A stretch of 41,054 nucleotides of DNA from an uncultured Ectothiorhodospiraceae bacterium (GTDB lineage: Bacteria > Pseudomonadota > Gammaproteobacteria > Nitrococcales > Nitrococcaceae). The notes under the pieces are model-generated. The model had not been told where the DNA came from. It searched no databases and saw nothing but the letters and a program-made list of their open reading frames with translations. Where the stretch lies: positions 1 to 41,054 of the forward strand of contig CAJXKP010000023.1 of NCBI GenBank assembly GCA_913055565.1, written 5' to 3'. The position numbers were made by a program, and so were the translations under genes. The first letter of the stretch is position 1; the number at the start of each line of letters is the position of its first letter. Shown here piece by piece: positions 25,898-34,470 of this stretch.

Positions 25898-28615
25898 TCA
25901 GACCGCGGCGTCACGAACCAAGGCCTCCATGGCCGCCGCCACGCGCGCTCGCTCCCCCGCGTCGGCCGCGCCCCCCAGAGCGGCCCATTCGGCCACGCAC
26001 TGCCAGGGCTCGATGGCGACATCGCCGCCCTGCATATTGCCGGCGAGCCGATCCATCTGTTGCTCCATGCGAAGGGCCTGATCCGCCGGCGGGGTCTCCA
26101 GCCCGGCCCCGATCTCCAGCCAAACGCACAGCAAACGGCGACGCGACGCGGCGTCATCGTCGGCCGGTGCCACCGCCGCTAGGGCCTCGCCGAGGGGAGC
26201 CGGCGTGCCATCCGGCAGCTGAGATACCGAGCCGCCTTCCGCGAGATGCTCCAGGACCCGCGTTAGCCCCGAGAGCTCGCGTTGTACTCGCTGCTCGCCG
26301 CAGCGACCCCGCGCCGCCATCTCGGCGCGCTGGAAACGATGGTGCAAGGCCCTTCCGACGCGGCCCTCGGGAAGCTCAATCGCCTCGAACCGCGCGCGCA
26401 AGCCACGCACGCGTTCGGCCAGGGCGTCATCATCGCTATCCGCCGATGCCTCGAACGCCTCCAACTCGGCGCACACGCGCTCGGCCTCGGCCACCGTTGC
26501 CTGGTGGCGTTCCCGCGCCGCCGCCCGTCGGGCATCACGGGTCTCGAACAGCCGGTCGCAGGCGGTACGAAAGGCGCGCGCCAATCCCCGCTCCACCGAC
26601 GGCCACGTCGTATCCGCCGGATCCCAGGCGGCCTGTAACGCCTTGGCGCGATCGGCGGCGGCCTCCACATCCTGCCAGGATAGAAGGCCATCCAATTCAT
26701 CGACCAACGCCTGTTTGCGCTCGCGCGCGGCTTGTCGGCGCTCATCGATGACCGCCGAGAGCCGGTCCATGAGCCCCTCGAAGCGCTCAGTTAGCGCGCT
26801 GACCTCGTCCTGATCGACGGGAGCCGCCGCCTTCCAATCCGAGCGCGCGGTATCCCGAATACGGATGAGCTCATCCGTCGCCACATCGGCGAGCTCACTT
26901 GCCGCCACAAACGACTCGAGCTGATCCGTTACCCGCTCGCGGGCCGCCAGATTGGCACGCCGGCGTTCCGATTCGCGCTGGAAATGGACCCGACACGGCT
27001 CGAACGCCTTCTCGGCGGCGGCGTTGAAGCGCTCCCAAAGCTCCCGGGCCTCCCCGGAACCGCCGCCCCCGGTACCACGCCAGGCCTCGCGCAGCTCACG
27101 GATACGCCGGGCGCGATCGGGTGGCGCGAGCTGGTCGTCGTCGACCAACGCCTCCATGCGGTCGCACAGATCCCGCTGTTTCGGGATTACCGCGAAACGG
27201 CGCCAATCCTCGAGCTCCGCCAGTCGCGAGCGCGCCTGAGCCAGTCGACGCTCGTGCTCACTGGGAAGGCTGCCCATTGCCTCGGCGGCCGAGCGCGCGG
27301 CCTTCATGGCGCGCTGAGCCGGCTTGTAATGCCCCTCGTCCAAGGCCTGCTCGAGCTCATCTAGGCGGCTTGCCAAATCGGCCAGCGCCCGCGAGCGTTC
27401 GCCATCCGGCGACGTCTCGGCAGTAGCCTCCTCCTGATCACGATCACTCGCGTCCGTAGCCTCCACGGGTGCCGGCTCCTCGGGCGACGCCGGTTCCTCG
27501 TTGGCCGTGCCATGCCGGGCGCGGGTCAACGGCGCAGGCTCCGGCAGGCCAGCGGGCCAATCGACCGCCGCCACCACCGCGTCGCGGGCCTCGGCATCCA
27601 GGCTGTCCATGAGCTCGTGATAATGCACCAGATACCGCTGGCCGGCCTCCAGCCACTCGCGAGCGCGAACCTGGCGGGTCTCGGCCGAGGTCGGCAGCTG
27701 ATCCAGCGCGCGGCGCACGCGCTCGAGCGCCTCAGTGCTCGGCGCCTCGGCTTCCTCGAGCGCCGACAGCGCCTCGTCGAGCTCACCACGGGCGTCGTCG
27801 GCAGCCGTCTCATCGGCGGCCCGATGCGGCGCCAGACGCGCCTGCAAGCGATTCATGAGCACCCCGAAGCGCTCCTTGGGGGCGTCCTCCGGCAGCTCAC
27901 CCATCGCCTGCCAGCGATTGCGAAGCCGCTCCACCTCGGCATGCTCCGTGCCCGCGAGCACGGCACGATCCACCAACTCGCGCGCGGATTCGCAGAGCTC
28001 ACCCAGCTCATCCATGCGGCGCTGGCGCTCCGCCTCGGACTCCCGAAGCCTCGCCGCATGTTCGCGCGCCATGCGGGCGATACGGCGATCAATGGAGCGC
28101 CCCTGCTGCGCGATCCGATCCAGCACCTCGAGATCCGTGAGGCGATTGACGGCGGCCTGGCGCATGCGGAAGAGCTCGTCGTTGAGTGCGACCTGCTCGA
28201 TGACGCCGCTATCCGTAATCCGCTCGAGGGCGGCGGCTCGCATGGCCTCCTCGCGGGCGTTACGCACCACGTGTGCCAAGGTGGCGGCTTCCGCCGTCAG
28301 CGCCACTTCCCCCAAGCGCTGCTCCACGCCGCCGTCGCTGCCGATGCCGCCCGCGAGGAGCTGGCGGTAGCGTAGACTCGCGGCCTCCCGGACGTCGGCG
28401 CCGCTCTCGGCCTCGCTAATCCGGCGCAGCGCGGCGAGATCATCGAGGCGCTTCGTCGCCGCCGCCCGAACGGATTCATCCGGATCCTCCAGGGCGAGCA
28501 CACGGAGGTTGCGGCCCTGCTCCGGATCCTGGGGAGTCAGGCGGGCTACCTCCTGGCGACGTACTGCCGGGTCACGATGCTGCCAGCGCGGACGCCGGAA
28601 CCGCTCGAATAGCAT
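25898..28615 (-). CDS. DUF349 domain-containing coiled-coil protein, 905 residues
   Basis: This large charged protein starts MLFERFRRPRWQHRDPAVRRQEVARL. A HEAT-like region follows (about 25-200), with repeated RxxAxxRLxDL units. The rest is Arg/Glu/Ala-rich coiled coil with several DUF349-type repeats carrying the W..(T/A)G or W.A. pattern, for example LRNRWQAMGEL, LREAWRGTG and RSDWKAAAP. A Pro/Glu/Ala-rich low-complexity segment lies near 390-430. DUF349 has no established biochemical role. No signal peptide or membrane helix is seen, so it is probably cytosolic. The ATG at 28615 has GAGG about ten bases upstream. Many long plus-strand open frames overlap it; they are artefacts of its Arg/Ala-rich codons. 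Confidence 0.85.
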   Translation of the reverse strand: MLFERFRRPRWQHRDPAVRRQEVARLTPQDPEQGRNLRVLALEDPDESVRAAATKRLDDLAALRRISEAESGADVREAASLRYRQLLAGGIGSDGGVEQRLGEVALTAEAATLAHVVRNAREEAMRAAALERITDSGVIEQVALNDELFRMRQAAVNRLTDLEVLDRIAQQGRSIDRRIARMAREHAARLRESEAERQRRMDELGELCESARELVDRAVLAGTEHAEVERLRNRWQAMGELPEDAPKERFGVLMNRLQARLAPHRAADETAADDARGELDEALSALEEAEAPSTEALERVRRALDQLPTSAETRQVRAREWLEAGQRYLVHYHELMDSLDAEARDAVVAAVDWPAGLPEPAPLTRARHGTANEEPASPEEPAPVEATDASDRDQEEATAETSPDGERSRALADLASRLDELEQALDEGHYKPAQRAMKAARSAAEAMGSLPSEHERRLAQARSRLAELEDWRRFAVIPKQRDLCDRMEALVDDDQLAPPDRARRIRELREAWRGTGGGGSGEARELWERFNAAAEKAFEPCRVHFQRESERRRANLAARERVTDQLESFVAASELADVATDELIRIRDTARSDWKAAAPVDQDEVSALTERFEGLMDRLSAVIDERRQAARERKQALVDELDGLLSWQDVEAAADRAKALQAAWDPADTTWPSVERGLARAFRTACDRLFETRDARRAAARERHQATVAEAERVCAELEAFEASADSDDDALAERVRGLRARFEAIELPEGRVGRALHHRFQRAEMAARGRCGEQRVQRELSGLTRVLEHLAEGGSVSQLPDGTPAPLGEALAAVAPADDDAASRRRLLCVWLEIGAGLETPPADQALRMEQQMDRLAGNMQGGDVAIEPWQCVAEWAALGGAADAGERARVAAAMEALVRDAAV

Positions 28616-28759
28616 GGCTTGGCCACCTCTGTGCGCTTGTCGTTGGCGCCCGGGGGCGCCCTGAACGCCGAAATTGTGCACCGCCGGGCGGTTACGCGTC
28701 ACTGGGCAATTAAACGGCCGCGGGGGCAAACTAGGTGGGCCAGCAAACAAGGAGTGACC

Positions 28760-29512
28760 ATGACATCCCCCTGCGCTACCGTCACCGGTGCGGCCCGCGG
28801 CATCGGGTTCGCCATCGCCCGACGGCTGACGCGCGATGGCTGGCGCATCGTCATCGCCGACTGCGAGACCGATCGGGGACGGCGAGCGGCTGAGCAGCTC
28901 GACCAGGCGCGATTCGTACCAACCGACGTCACCGACGAGACGGCAGTCGAGGCGCTATTCCGGGATCTGGGGCAAAGCGAGGGGGGCCTGGACCTACTGG
29001 TCAATAACGCCGCCATCGCCGACCCCAGCAATGGCCCCATCGAGTCGTTGAGCCCGGCGGCATGGCATCAGCGCCTGAACACCAATCTCACGAGCGCCTA
29101 CCTGTGCACGCATTTCGCCGTGCCGCTATTGCGCGCGCGTGAGGGCGGCATTGTTAACATCGCATCCACGCGGGCGCTGCAATCGGAACCGGACTGCGAG
29201 GCCTACGCGGCCGCCAAAGGGGGGTTGATCGCGCTGACCCATGCCCTCGCCGTCAGCCTCGGGCCAGCGATCCGCGTCAATGCCGTCAGCCCGGGCTGGA
29301 TCGATACCAGCGCTAGCCCAACCGACGCCAACCCGCAATCCGAGGCGCTGACTGCGAGCGATCATGCGCAGCATCCCGTGGGGCGGGTCGGCGGCGTGGA
29401 TGACGTCGCGGCCGCCGTTGCCTGGCTCGCCTCGGCGGACAGCAGCTTCATGAGCGGCGAGAATCTTGTGCTCGATGGCGGCATGCGGCGGCGCATGATC
29501 TACACGGACTAG
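28760..29512 (+). CDS. Short-chain dehydrogenase/reductase (SDR), classical type
   Basis: The 250-residue SDR has the NAD(P)-binding motif TGAARGIG at residues 9-16, LLVNNAA at 79-85, and the catalytic tetrad N110, S136, Y149, K153 (YAAAK). The C-terminus VLDGGMRRRMIYTD recalls a proteobacterial SDR group ending DGGMTRKMIY. The acidic residue after beta-2 (IADCETDRG) hints at NAD preference, but not decisively. The substrate is unknown. The ATG has AAGGAG five bases upstream. rlmKL begins 14 bases after its stop, so the two are probably co-transcribed. A 144-base divergent gap separates it from the DUF349 gene. Confidence 0.88.
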   Translation: MTSPCATVTGAARGIGFAIARRLTRDGWRIVIADCETDRGRRAAEQLDQARFVPTDVTDETAVEALFRDLGQSEGGLDLLVNNAAIADPSNGPIESLSPAAWHQRLNTNLTSAYLCTHFAVPLLRAREGGIVNIASTRALQSEPDCEAYAAAKGGLIALTHALAVSLGPAIRVNAVSPGWIDTSASPTDANPQSEALTASDHAQHPVGRVGGVDDVAAAVAWLASADSSFMSGENLVLDGGMRRRMIYTD

Positions 29513-29526
29513 GCCACACCATACCC

Positions 29527-31680
29527 ATGACTACTCGCTACCCCGTCCATATCACTACAGCCCATAAGCTCGAGGGGCTACTGCGCGATGAGGCCCATGC
29601 CCTCGGCTTGGCCGACGCCAAAGAGACGCGCGGCGCCGTCCACGGCAACGCGGCGCTGGACACCATCTACCGCCTCCTGCTCGGCTCACGGCTGGCGTCC
29701 CGCGTTCTGCTCCCCCTGACCGAGGTGCCCGCCGACGACGCCGACGACCTCTATAACGCCCTGCGTGCCTTCCCTTGGGAGGATCATGCCCGCTTCCCCC
29801 TCAGCCTGGCCGTGCAGTGCCACGGCCGCTCGGCCGGGATCCGGCACACGCGCTTCGGTGCCCAGCGCGTCAAGGACGCCATCGCCGACCGGGCTCGGTC
29901 GATGGGGACGTCCGTAACCGTCGAGACGCAACAACCCGACATCCAAATCAGCGTGCGACTGCGCCATGAGCGCGCCCAGATTGCCCTCGACCTGGCCGGC
30001 GAGAGCCTCCACCGCCGCGGCTATCGCCAGGACGGCGTCGAGGCGCCTCTCAAGGAACCGCTGGCGGCCGCCATACTGCTGCGAGCCGGTTGGGGCACGC
30101 GCAGCGCCCCCAATGAGGTCCTGTTCGACCCGTGCTGTGGCTCCGGCACACTACTAGCCGAGGGCGCCATGATGGCCGCCCATGTCGCGCCGCGCCTGGC
30201 GCGCGAGCGTTTCGCGCTAACCGGCTGGGCTCAGGACGACGCCGCTCGCTGGCAGGCATGCCGTGATCGCCTAGCGGCGGAGGTCATCGATGACCCGGAG
30301 AGGCTGCCCTGGATCCGGGGCCATGATCGCGACCCGGCGGCCGTGCGCGCGACCCAGGCGAACCTGGAGCGACTCGGCGTCGCGTGCCGGTATCGCATCG
30401 ATGTCGCCGATATCGATGCCGACCAGCCGCCGTGGCCGACTGGACCGGGCATGATGGTAACCAATCCACCCTACGGCCATCGCACGACCCCCAATAGCGG
30501 CGCGCAGCCACTGTATCGCCGGCTGGGCGAGCGGGCTCGCGCCGAGCTCGGTGGTTGGCGCATCGCCGTGCTGAGCGATCGCTCGGCGCATCTCGCCGCC
30601 CTGGGGCTGAGATCCGAACGCATCTATCGGCTGCTCAACGGACAGCTCTACTGCCAGCTCGGCGTCTACACGATCCATTCCGAATCGGTCTCCGACGACG
30701 CCCGACAGGCGCCCCGCGCCGCCAAAGCGGCACCCGAGCTACACAATCGCCTTCTCAAGAATGACCGCCACCTCGCGCGCTGGCGGCGACGGCAAGGCAT
30801 CCACGGCTATCGCGTCTACGACGCCGATATCCCGGACTACCCCTTCGCTGTTGACGTCTACCGCACGGAGGCGGGCACCCACGTCCGGCTGCTGGCGTAT
30901 GCATCGATCCCCGGCGGCGTCGCGCGCCGAGCCGCCGCGGGGCAACGCGCGGCCCTAAGAGGGGTGGCCGAGACCTACGACGTGGCCGACGACCGCGTCC
31001 ACCAGCCAGCCACCTCGGGGGCGACGGGCGCGACAGCCGGAGACGGGCACGCGGGCGCCTCGGCGGCCTCGCCCATCATCCGCGAGGGCGACGCCCGGTT
31101 CCTGGTTGCTCCGGACGGTGCTCGCGATACGGGCCTGCCGCTGGCCCTGCGCGGGCTGCGCGAGCGCCTCTATGGCGAGGCCGCTGATCGCAGCCTGCTC
31201 AACCTGTTCGCGGCCACCGGGACGGCGACGATCCAGGCGGCGCTCGGCGGCGCCCGCGAGACCACCAGCGTCGATCCATCGGGCGAGCACATCGACTGGC
31301 TGACACGTAACCTAGCCCTCAACGACCTCGCCGATGGCCCCCATCGCGCGGTGGTAACGGGCGACGTCATCGAATGGCTACGTGAGGCGGCGCGTGCTGG
31401 CGAAGACTGGGATCTGGTACTGCTCAACCTGGGCAACGGCGACGGGGAATCAGGCACTAATACCTCGGCACTAGTGGATCTCGTGGAAGCAAGCCGCCGC
31501 GTTCTTAGCCCGTCCGGCCGGGTCTACGTGAGCGTCCCGAGCGGCGCGGCCGCCCCCGAGCCGGACGCCTTCGAAGGCCTCTCAGTCACCGAGATCACGC
31601 GCGCGGTTACCCCGATGGACTACCGCCGCGGGCAACCGCCCCAGCGTTGCTGGTTACTGCAATTACCGACCACGGGTTAG
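29527..31680 (+). CDS. rlmL: 23S rRNA methyltransferase RlmKL (m2G2445 / m7G2069 type)
   Basis: The 717-residue protein has an N-terminal THUMP domain (about 1-160), then an RlmL methyltransferase with FDPCCGSGTLLAEGAMMA and catalytic N313-P-P-Y-G. The second, RlmK-type half has KNDRHLARWRRRQGIHGYRVYDADIPDYPFAVD and AdoMet motif NLFAATGTAT starting at N559, then TTSVDPS. In E. coli RlmKL (702 residues) the two halves make m2G2445 and m7G2069 in 23S rRNA. Here motif IV of the K half, expected as DPP, reads N634-L-G in DLVLLNLGNGDG, so that half may be altered or inactive. Start is ATG 29527, 14 bases after the SDR stop, with no strong ribosome-binding site. Confidence 0.93.
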   Translation: MTTRYPVHITTAHKLEGLLRDEAHALGLADAKETRGAVHGNAALDTIYRLLLGSRLASRVLLPLTEVPADDADDLYNALRAFPWEDHARFPLSLAVQCHGRSAGIRHTRFGAQRVKDAIADRARSMGTSVTVETQQPDIQISVRLRHERAQIALDLAGESLHRRGYRQDGVEAPLKEPLAAAILLRAGWGTRSAPNEVLFDPCCGSGTLLAEGAMMAAHVAPRLARERFALTGWAQDDAARWQACRDRLAAEVIDDPERLPWIRGHDRDPAAVRATQANLERLGVACRYRIDVADIDADQPPWPTGPGMMVTNPPYGHRTTPNSGAQPLYRRLGERARAELGGWRIAVLSDRSAHLAALGLRSERIYRLLNGQLYCQLGVYTIHSESVSDDARQAPRAAKAAPELHNRLLKNDRHLARWRRRQGIHGYRVYDADIPDYPFAVDVYRTEAGTHVRLLAYASIPGGVARRAAAGQRAALRGVAETYDVADDRVHQPATSGATGATAGDGHAGASAASPIIREGDARFLVAPDGARDTGLPLALRGLRERLYGEAADRSLLNLFAATGTATIQAALGGARETTSVDPSGEHIDWLTRNLALNDLADGPHRAVVTGDVIEWLREAARAGEDWDLVLLNLGNGDGESGTNTSALVDLVEASRRVLSPSGRVYVSVPSGAAAPEPDAFEGLSVTEITRAVTPMDYRRGQPPQRCWLLQLPTTG

Positions 31681-31722
31681 CACCGGGATAGGCCATGGTC
31701 CCGTTGAATGCTGTTATGGCGG

Positions 31723-31750
31723 CAAAAAAAAGCCGGCATTAAATGCCGGC
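31723..31750 (-). terminator. Intrinsic terminator, minus strand
   Basis: On the minus strand GCCGGCA and TGCCGGC form a perfect 7-bp stem over the loop TTTAA, followed at once by eight T residues (31723-31730). It is the clearest Rho-independent terminator in the window. It ends transcription coming from the right, so a minus-strand transcript must run through 31751-32029. On the plus strand the hairpin follows rlmL but has no T-run. Confidence 0.85.
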
Positions 31751-32029
31751 CAGAAGGAGGAGAGATCAGCTGTAATCCTAAGATTACAGTTATTCGGACA
31801 GCTATAACGGCGACTAGTTCACAGGATGGGCAGGCGGTTCCCTGACGCACCGCAGCACAACTCACCGTTTGCACGCCCCCAGCGATGTCGTACAGTCCCA
31901 GCCGATAAGAGGCCGTCGCTAAGGCTAAGCGGCCCGGAAAGACCAACAATAAAAAATGCTGGTAGTGTGGGCTCGCATTAGCGAGCCCAATCTTTGTGAC
32001 GCCAGCGAGGCGAGCGAGTTCCTCGATCG
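31751..32029 (-). other. Transcribed non-coding region before the 31723 terminator: candidate sRNA or long 3' UTR
   Basis: Between the stop of the zinc-ribbon gene and the terminator lie about 280 bases, less GC-rich than the neighbouring genes. On the minus strand it forms GGGCTCGC-TAAT-GCGAGCCC (31967-31986), followed about 12 bases later by six T residues; a GGCCG/CGGCC stem near 31910-31933; and a perfect 8-bp hairpin CTGTAATC-TTAG-GATTACAG (31771-31790) with GGA at the loop edge. It could be a 3' UTR or a separate small RNA. I find no convincing internal promoter and it does not match 6S RNA, tmRNA, RNase P or SRP RNA signatures that I know. Confidence 0.4.
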
Positions 32030-32395
32030 TCAGATGGCTCCGTGTTGCGGACATACCCACCGCGGCTGCCCTCGTTGATCCCCTCGGCGGGCGCGTTGGA
32101 GCGTCAGGCGGGCATCGCAGTGCGGACACCGATGGTGTTCCGGCGATCCGCTCCGGGACTCGACGCCGCCGCCCGTCGGATTGGCGCCACCAGCCCCGCG
32201 GCGGCGCGCCGACCTGCCCACCAGGATCGCGACGAGCGACCAGCCCGCGAGCCAAAGCACCGCCGCAGCCGTCGCATACCACGCAGCCCCCAAGTCGTAC
32301 GCCCAGGCAGCCAGTGCAACGCCCCCTGCAATGGCGATGACGACACACAAACCACAAACACCCCAGCGGCGGCGTACCCCCAGGCCCGACGCCAT
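32030..32395 (-). CDS. Small membrane protein with C-terminal zinc ribbon (unrecognised)
   Basis: The 121-residue open frame has a basic start (GVRRR), two hydrophobic helices at about 11-33 and 37-60, a basic stop-transfer stretch RSARRRG and a Gly-rich linker. It ends in a zinc-ribbon-like domain with C90-x2-C93 and C115-x2-H118. This ordered layout makes a chance frame less likely. I do not recognise the family and propose no function. It is divergent from the HAD-IIA gene, with 60 bases between them. The ribosome-binding site is weak. The strong terminator at 31723 would fit as the end of its transcript. Confidence 0.5.
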   Translation of the reverse strand: MASGLGVRRRWGVCGLCVVIAIAGGVALAAWAYDLGAAWYATAAAVLWLAGWSLVAILVGRSARRRGAGGANPTGGGVESRSGSPEHHRCPHCDARLTLQRARRGDQRGQPRWVCPQHGAI

Positions 32396-32455
32396 CCACG
32401 CGCCCCGATGTTGCCGTGTCAGAATAAGGTCCCTCCTAACCCGTATGGAGATCCG

Positions 32456-33292
32456 GTGACCCAGACGACGACCATCCAGGCCCTCATTGATAACTACGAC
32501 GCCCTACTGCTCGATGCCTACGGGGTGCTAGTAACCGCTGGCGGCAGCCTGCCGGGCGCCGCGGCGGTCGTCCAGAACCTGGCGTCGCGCGGGCGTCCCT
32601 ACTTTGTTGTCACCAACGACGCCTCCCGGTTACCTGGGGCCATTGCCGCGCGCCTCCAGGGGCTCGGGCTGCCCATAGAGGCCGAACGCGTGGTTAGCTC
32701 GGGGGCCTTGTTGACCCCCTACTTCCGCGAGCACGGCCTGGCCGGATGCCACACGGCTGTCTTCGGCCCCGCGGACAGCCAGACCTATGTTCGTGATGCC
32801 GGCGGCGTGGTGGTCGAGCCCGGCGAGGCTTTCGATGTCCTGGCGGTCTGTGATGAGCACGATACGCCCTTCCTGGAAGGCGCCAACGAGGCCTTGTCGA
32901 GCGCCTATGCACAGCTGGAGCGAGGCGCCACACCGCGCCTCGTGTTACCCAATCCCGATCTCATTGCGCCCCACGGGCACGGGCGATTCGGTTTCACCGC
33001 GGGCGCGCTGGCACTGCTCATCGAGCACGGCCTGGCCTTGCGTTACCCCGAGCGCGACGATCTGCGCTTCGACGCCCTCGGCAAGCCGCAGACACCGCTG
33101 TTCGACGAGGCCATACGCCGCGCCGGCAGCCGCAACGTCGTCATGATCGGCGATCAACTGGCCACGGACATCGCGGGCGCGAACGCCGCTGGCATCGACT
33201 CGGCGCTCATCACGGGCGGCGTCGCCACGGCGAGCATCCCTGCCGGCGGCCCCCAACCCACCTGGCTACTGCCGCCACTCGGAGACGCCTGA
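32456..33292 (+). CDS. HAD-superfamily class IIA protein (TIGR01459-like)
   Basis: The 278-residue protein has LLLDAYGVLV as motif I (D20-x-Y22), the motif II segment VVTNDASRLP, a large class IIA cap, GKPQTPLFDEAIRRAG with the motif III Lys, and MIGDQLATDIAGANAAGI as motif IV. It resembles NagD-like HAD-IIA proteins. The second motif I Asp, the usual general acid/base, is Tyr here. A related aromatic substitution is seen in the TIGR01459 group, so phosphatase activity cannot be assumed. The GTG at 32456 has TGGAG six bases upstream; the frame further left is not homologous. A nearby ATG at 32444 is out of frame. Confidence 0.83.
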   Translation: MTQTTTIQALIDNYDALLLDAYGVLVTAGGSLPGAAAVVQNLASRGRPYFVVTNDASRLPGAIAARLQGLGLPIEAERVVSSGALLTPYFREHGLAGCHTAVFGPADSQTYVRDAGGVVVEPGEAFDVLAVCDEHDTPFLEGANEALSSAYAQLERGATPRLVLPNPDLIAPHGHGRFGFTAGALALLIEHGLALRYPERDDLRFDALGKPQTPLFDEAIRRAGSRNVVMIGDQLATDIAGANAAGIDSALITGGVATASIPAGGPQPTWLLPPLGDA

Positions 33293-33313
33293 GCCGATGG
33301 CCGGCCAGCGAGC

Positions 33314-33844
33314 CTAGGACGGCCGGTAGCTAGCCCAGCAGTTGGGCGTCTCCCAGACAATCATCTCGATCATCGCGGCGTTGCCGTCGCTCACCTCGGC
33401 CACTCGCGGCGCCAGGCGTTGGAACCAGTGGGCGGCCAGGACCTCGGCGGTGGGGGGCTCGGCGATGACATAGAGCCGCCCCGCCAAGGCGTTGGCCTGG
33501 TCGAGGGCGTAGCCATCGCGCGCCACGGCCTCACTCAACCGGCGCCACCATTGGCCCTCCGGGTCATCAGCCGGGGCCAGGCAGTCCAGTAGCTGCTGAT
33601 CATCGATCGCCGCGATGAGGCCATGATCACAGAGGCCCTCGATCTCACGGCGCATGAGCTCGGCGAGGAAGCCGAAATCGACCACCATGCCCCGTTCGCC
33701 GCCACGGCGATGGAGCTCGCCAGCCTCGCAGACGGCCTCGATGACATAGCGATGGCCGTGCAGATGCCGACACTGCGAGCGGTGATCGGGAATGCGGTGC
33801 GCGGCATCGATCTCGATGCGGCGACTGACGCGGTAGCGAGTCAT
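33314..33844 (-). CDS. queD: 6-carboxy-5,6,7,8-tetrahydropterin synthase
   Basis: The 176-residue protein of the PTPS/QueD fold has zinc ligands H16 (DAAHRIP), H29 and H31 (LHGHRY), with catalytic C25 just before them (SQCRHLHGH). It also has the DHGLI motif and the substrate-site ending WETPNCWASY. It converts 7,8-dihydroneopterin triphosphate to 6-carboxytetrahydropterin, the first committed step to preQ0 and queuosine. It is longer than E. coli QueD (121) because of an insertion at about 80-105. Its ATG shares ATGA with the queE stop, and it is the last gene of queC-queE-queD. Confidence 0.93.
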   Translation of the reverse strand: MTRYRVSRRIEIDAAHRIPDHRSQCRHLHGHRYVIEAVCEAGELHRRGGERGMVVDFGFLAELMRREIEGLCDHGLIAAIDDQQLLDCLAPADDPEGQWWRRLSEAVARDGYALDQANALAGRLYVIAEPPTAEVLAAHWFQRLAPRVAEVSDGNAAMIEMIVWETPNCWASYRPS

Positions 33845-34470
33845 GGCAACCCCAGGTACTTATGGGTCTGCAGGCTCAGTCGCCATGCCGGGTGGGCCAG
33901 GCAGTACTCGGCCGCTGCCGGCGTATGATCCGGCTCGCCCCCCTCGTCCATGGGCTGCAGGCAGTAGTGTTGGAAGCCCGTGGCGGGCAGATCGTCCGGC
34001 ATAAGCCCCGGCTGCGGATAGATGAGCTTGAGCTCGTCGCCCCGTGTCAGCAGCCAGGGGGCGCCGGCCTTGGGGGAGACACAGAGCCAGTCCACGCCGG
34101 CCGGCGGCTCACGCGTGCCGTTGGTCTCCACCGCGACCTCGAAGCCGCGCTCATGGAAGGCGCCCACCAGGGCGTCATCCAACTGGAGCAACGGCTCGCC
34201 CCCGGTACAGACGACGTAGGGCGCGCCACCACCCGGCCAGGCCGCGGCCACCGCATCGGCCAGCGACGGCGCGTTAGCGAACACGCCGCCACCCGGGCCG
34301 TCAGTGCCCAAGAAATCGGTATCGCAGAATTGGCAGATGGCATTAAGGCGATGGGCCTCGTGGCCGCTCCAGAGGTTGCAGCCCGTGAAGCGGCAGAATA
34401 CGGACGGCCGACCCGCCCGCGCGCCCTCGCCCTGCAAGGTGTAGAAGATGCTCTTAATCCGGTAGCTCAA
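33841..34470 (-). CDS. queE: 7-carboxy-7-deazaguanine synthase (radical SAM)
   Basis: The 209-residue protein begins [31 protein letters not shown]. It has the unusual radical-SAM cysteine spacing C-x14-C-x2-C known from the gammaproteobacterial QueE type, in place of the common CxxxCxxC. The SAM motif TGGEPLLQ and the SPKAGAPW segment follow. It turns 6-carboxytetrahydropterin into 7-carboxy-7-deazaguanine. I choose TTG 34470 because AGGAGG lies exactly six bases upstream and the protein then begins at the family start. That start overlaps the end of queC by 17 bases. Two GTG codons directly before it are too close to the ribosome-binding site. Confidence 0.92.
   Translation of the reverse strand: MSYRIKSIFYTLQGEGARAGRPSVFCRFTGCNLWSGHEAHRLNAICQFCDTDFLGTDGPGGGVFANAPSLADAVAAAWPGGGAPYVVCTGGEPLLQLDDALVGAFHERGFEVAVETNGTREPPAGVDWLCVSPKAGAPWLLTRGDELKLIYPQPGLMPDDLPATGFQHYCLQPMDEGGEPDHTPAAAEYCLAHPAWRLSLQTHKYLGLP

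Noticed and set aside
27512-28375. Long plus-strand open frames across the DUF349 gene
   Set aside because: They lie antisense to a coherent coiled-coil protein and have low-complexity Arg/Ala/Leu composition, a known artefact of GC-rich Arg/Ala/Glu codons.
31677-32399. 240-residue minus-strand open frame containing a helix-turn-helix-like stretch
   Set aside because: It runs straight through the strong terminator at 31723-31750 and its first half overlaps the better-supported zinc-ribbon frame. The sequence outside the short HTH-like piece shows no domain. At most it is a remnant.
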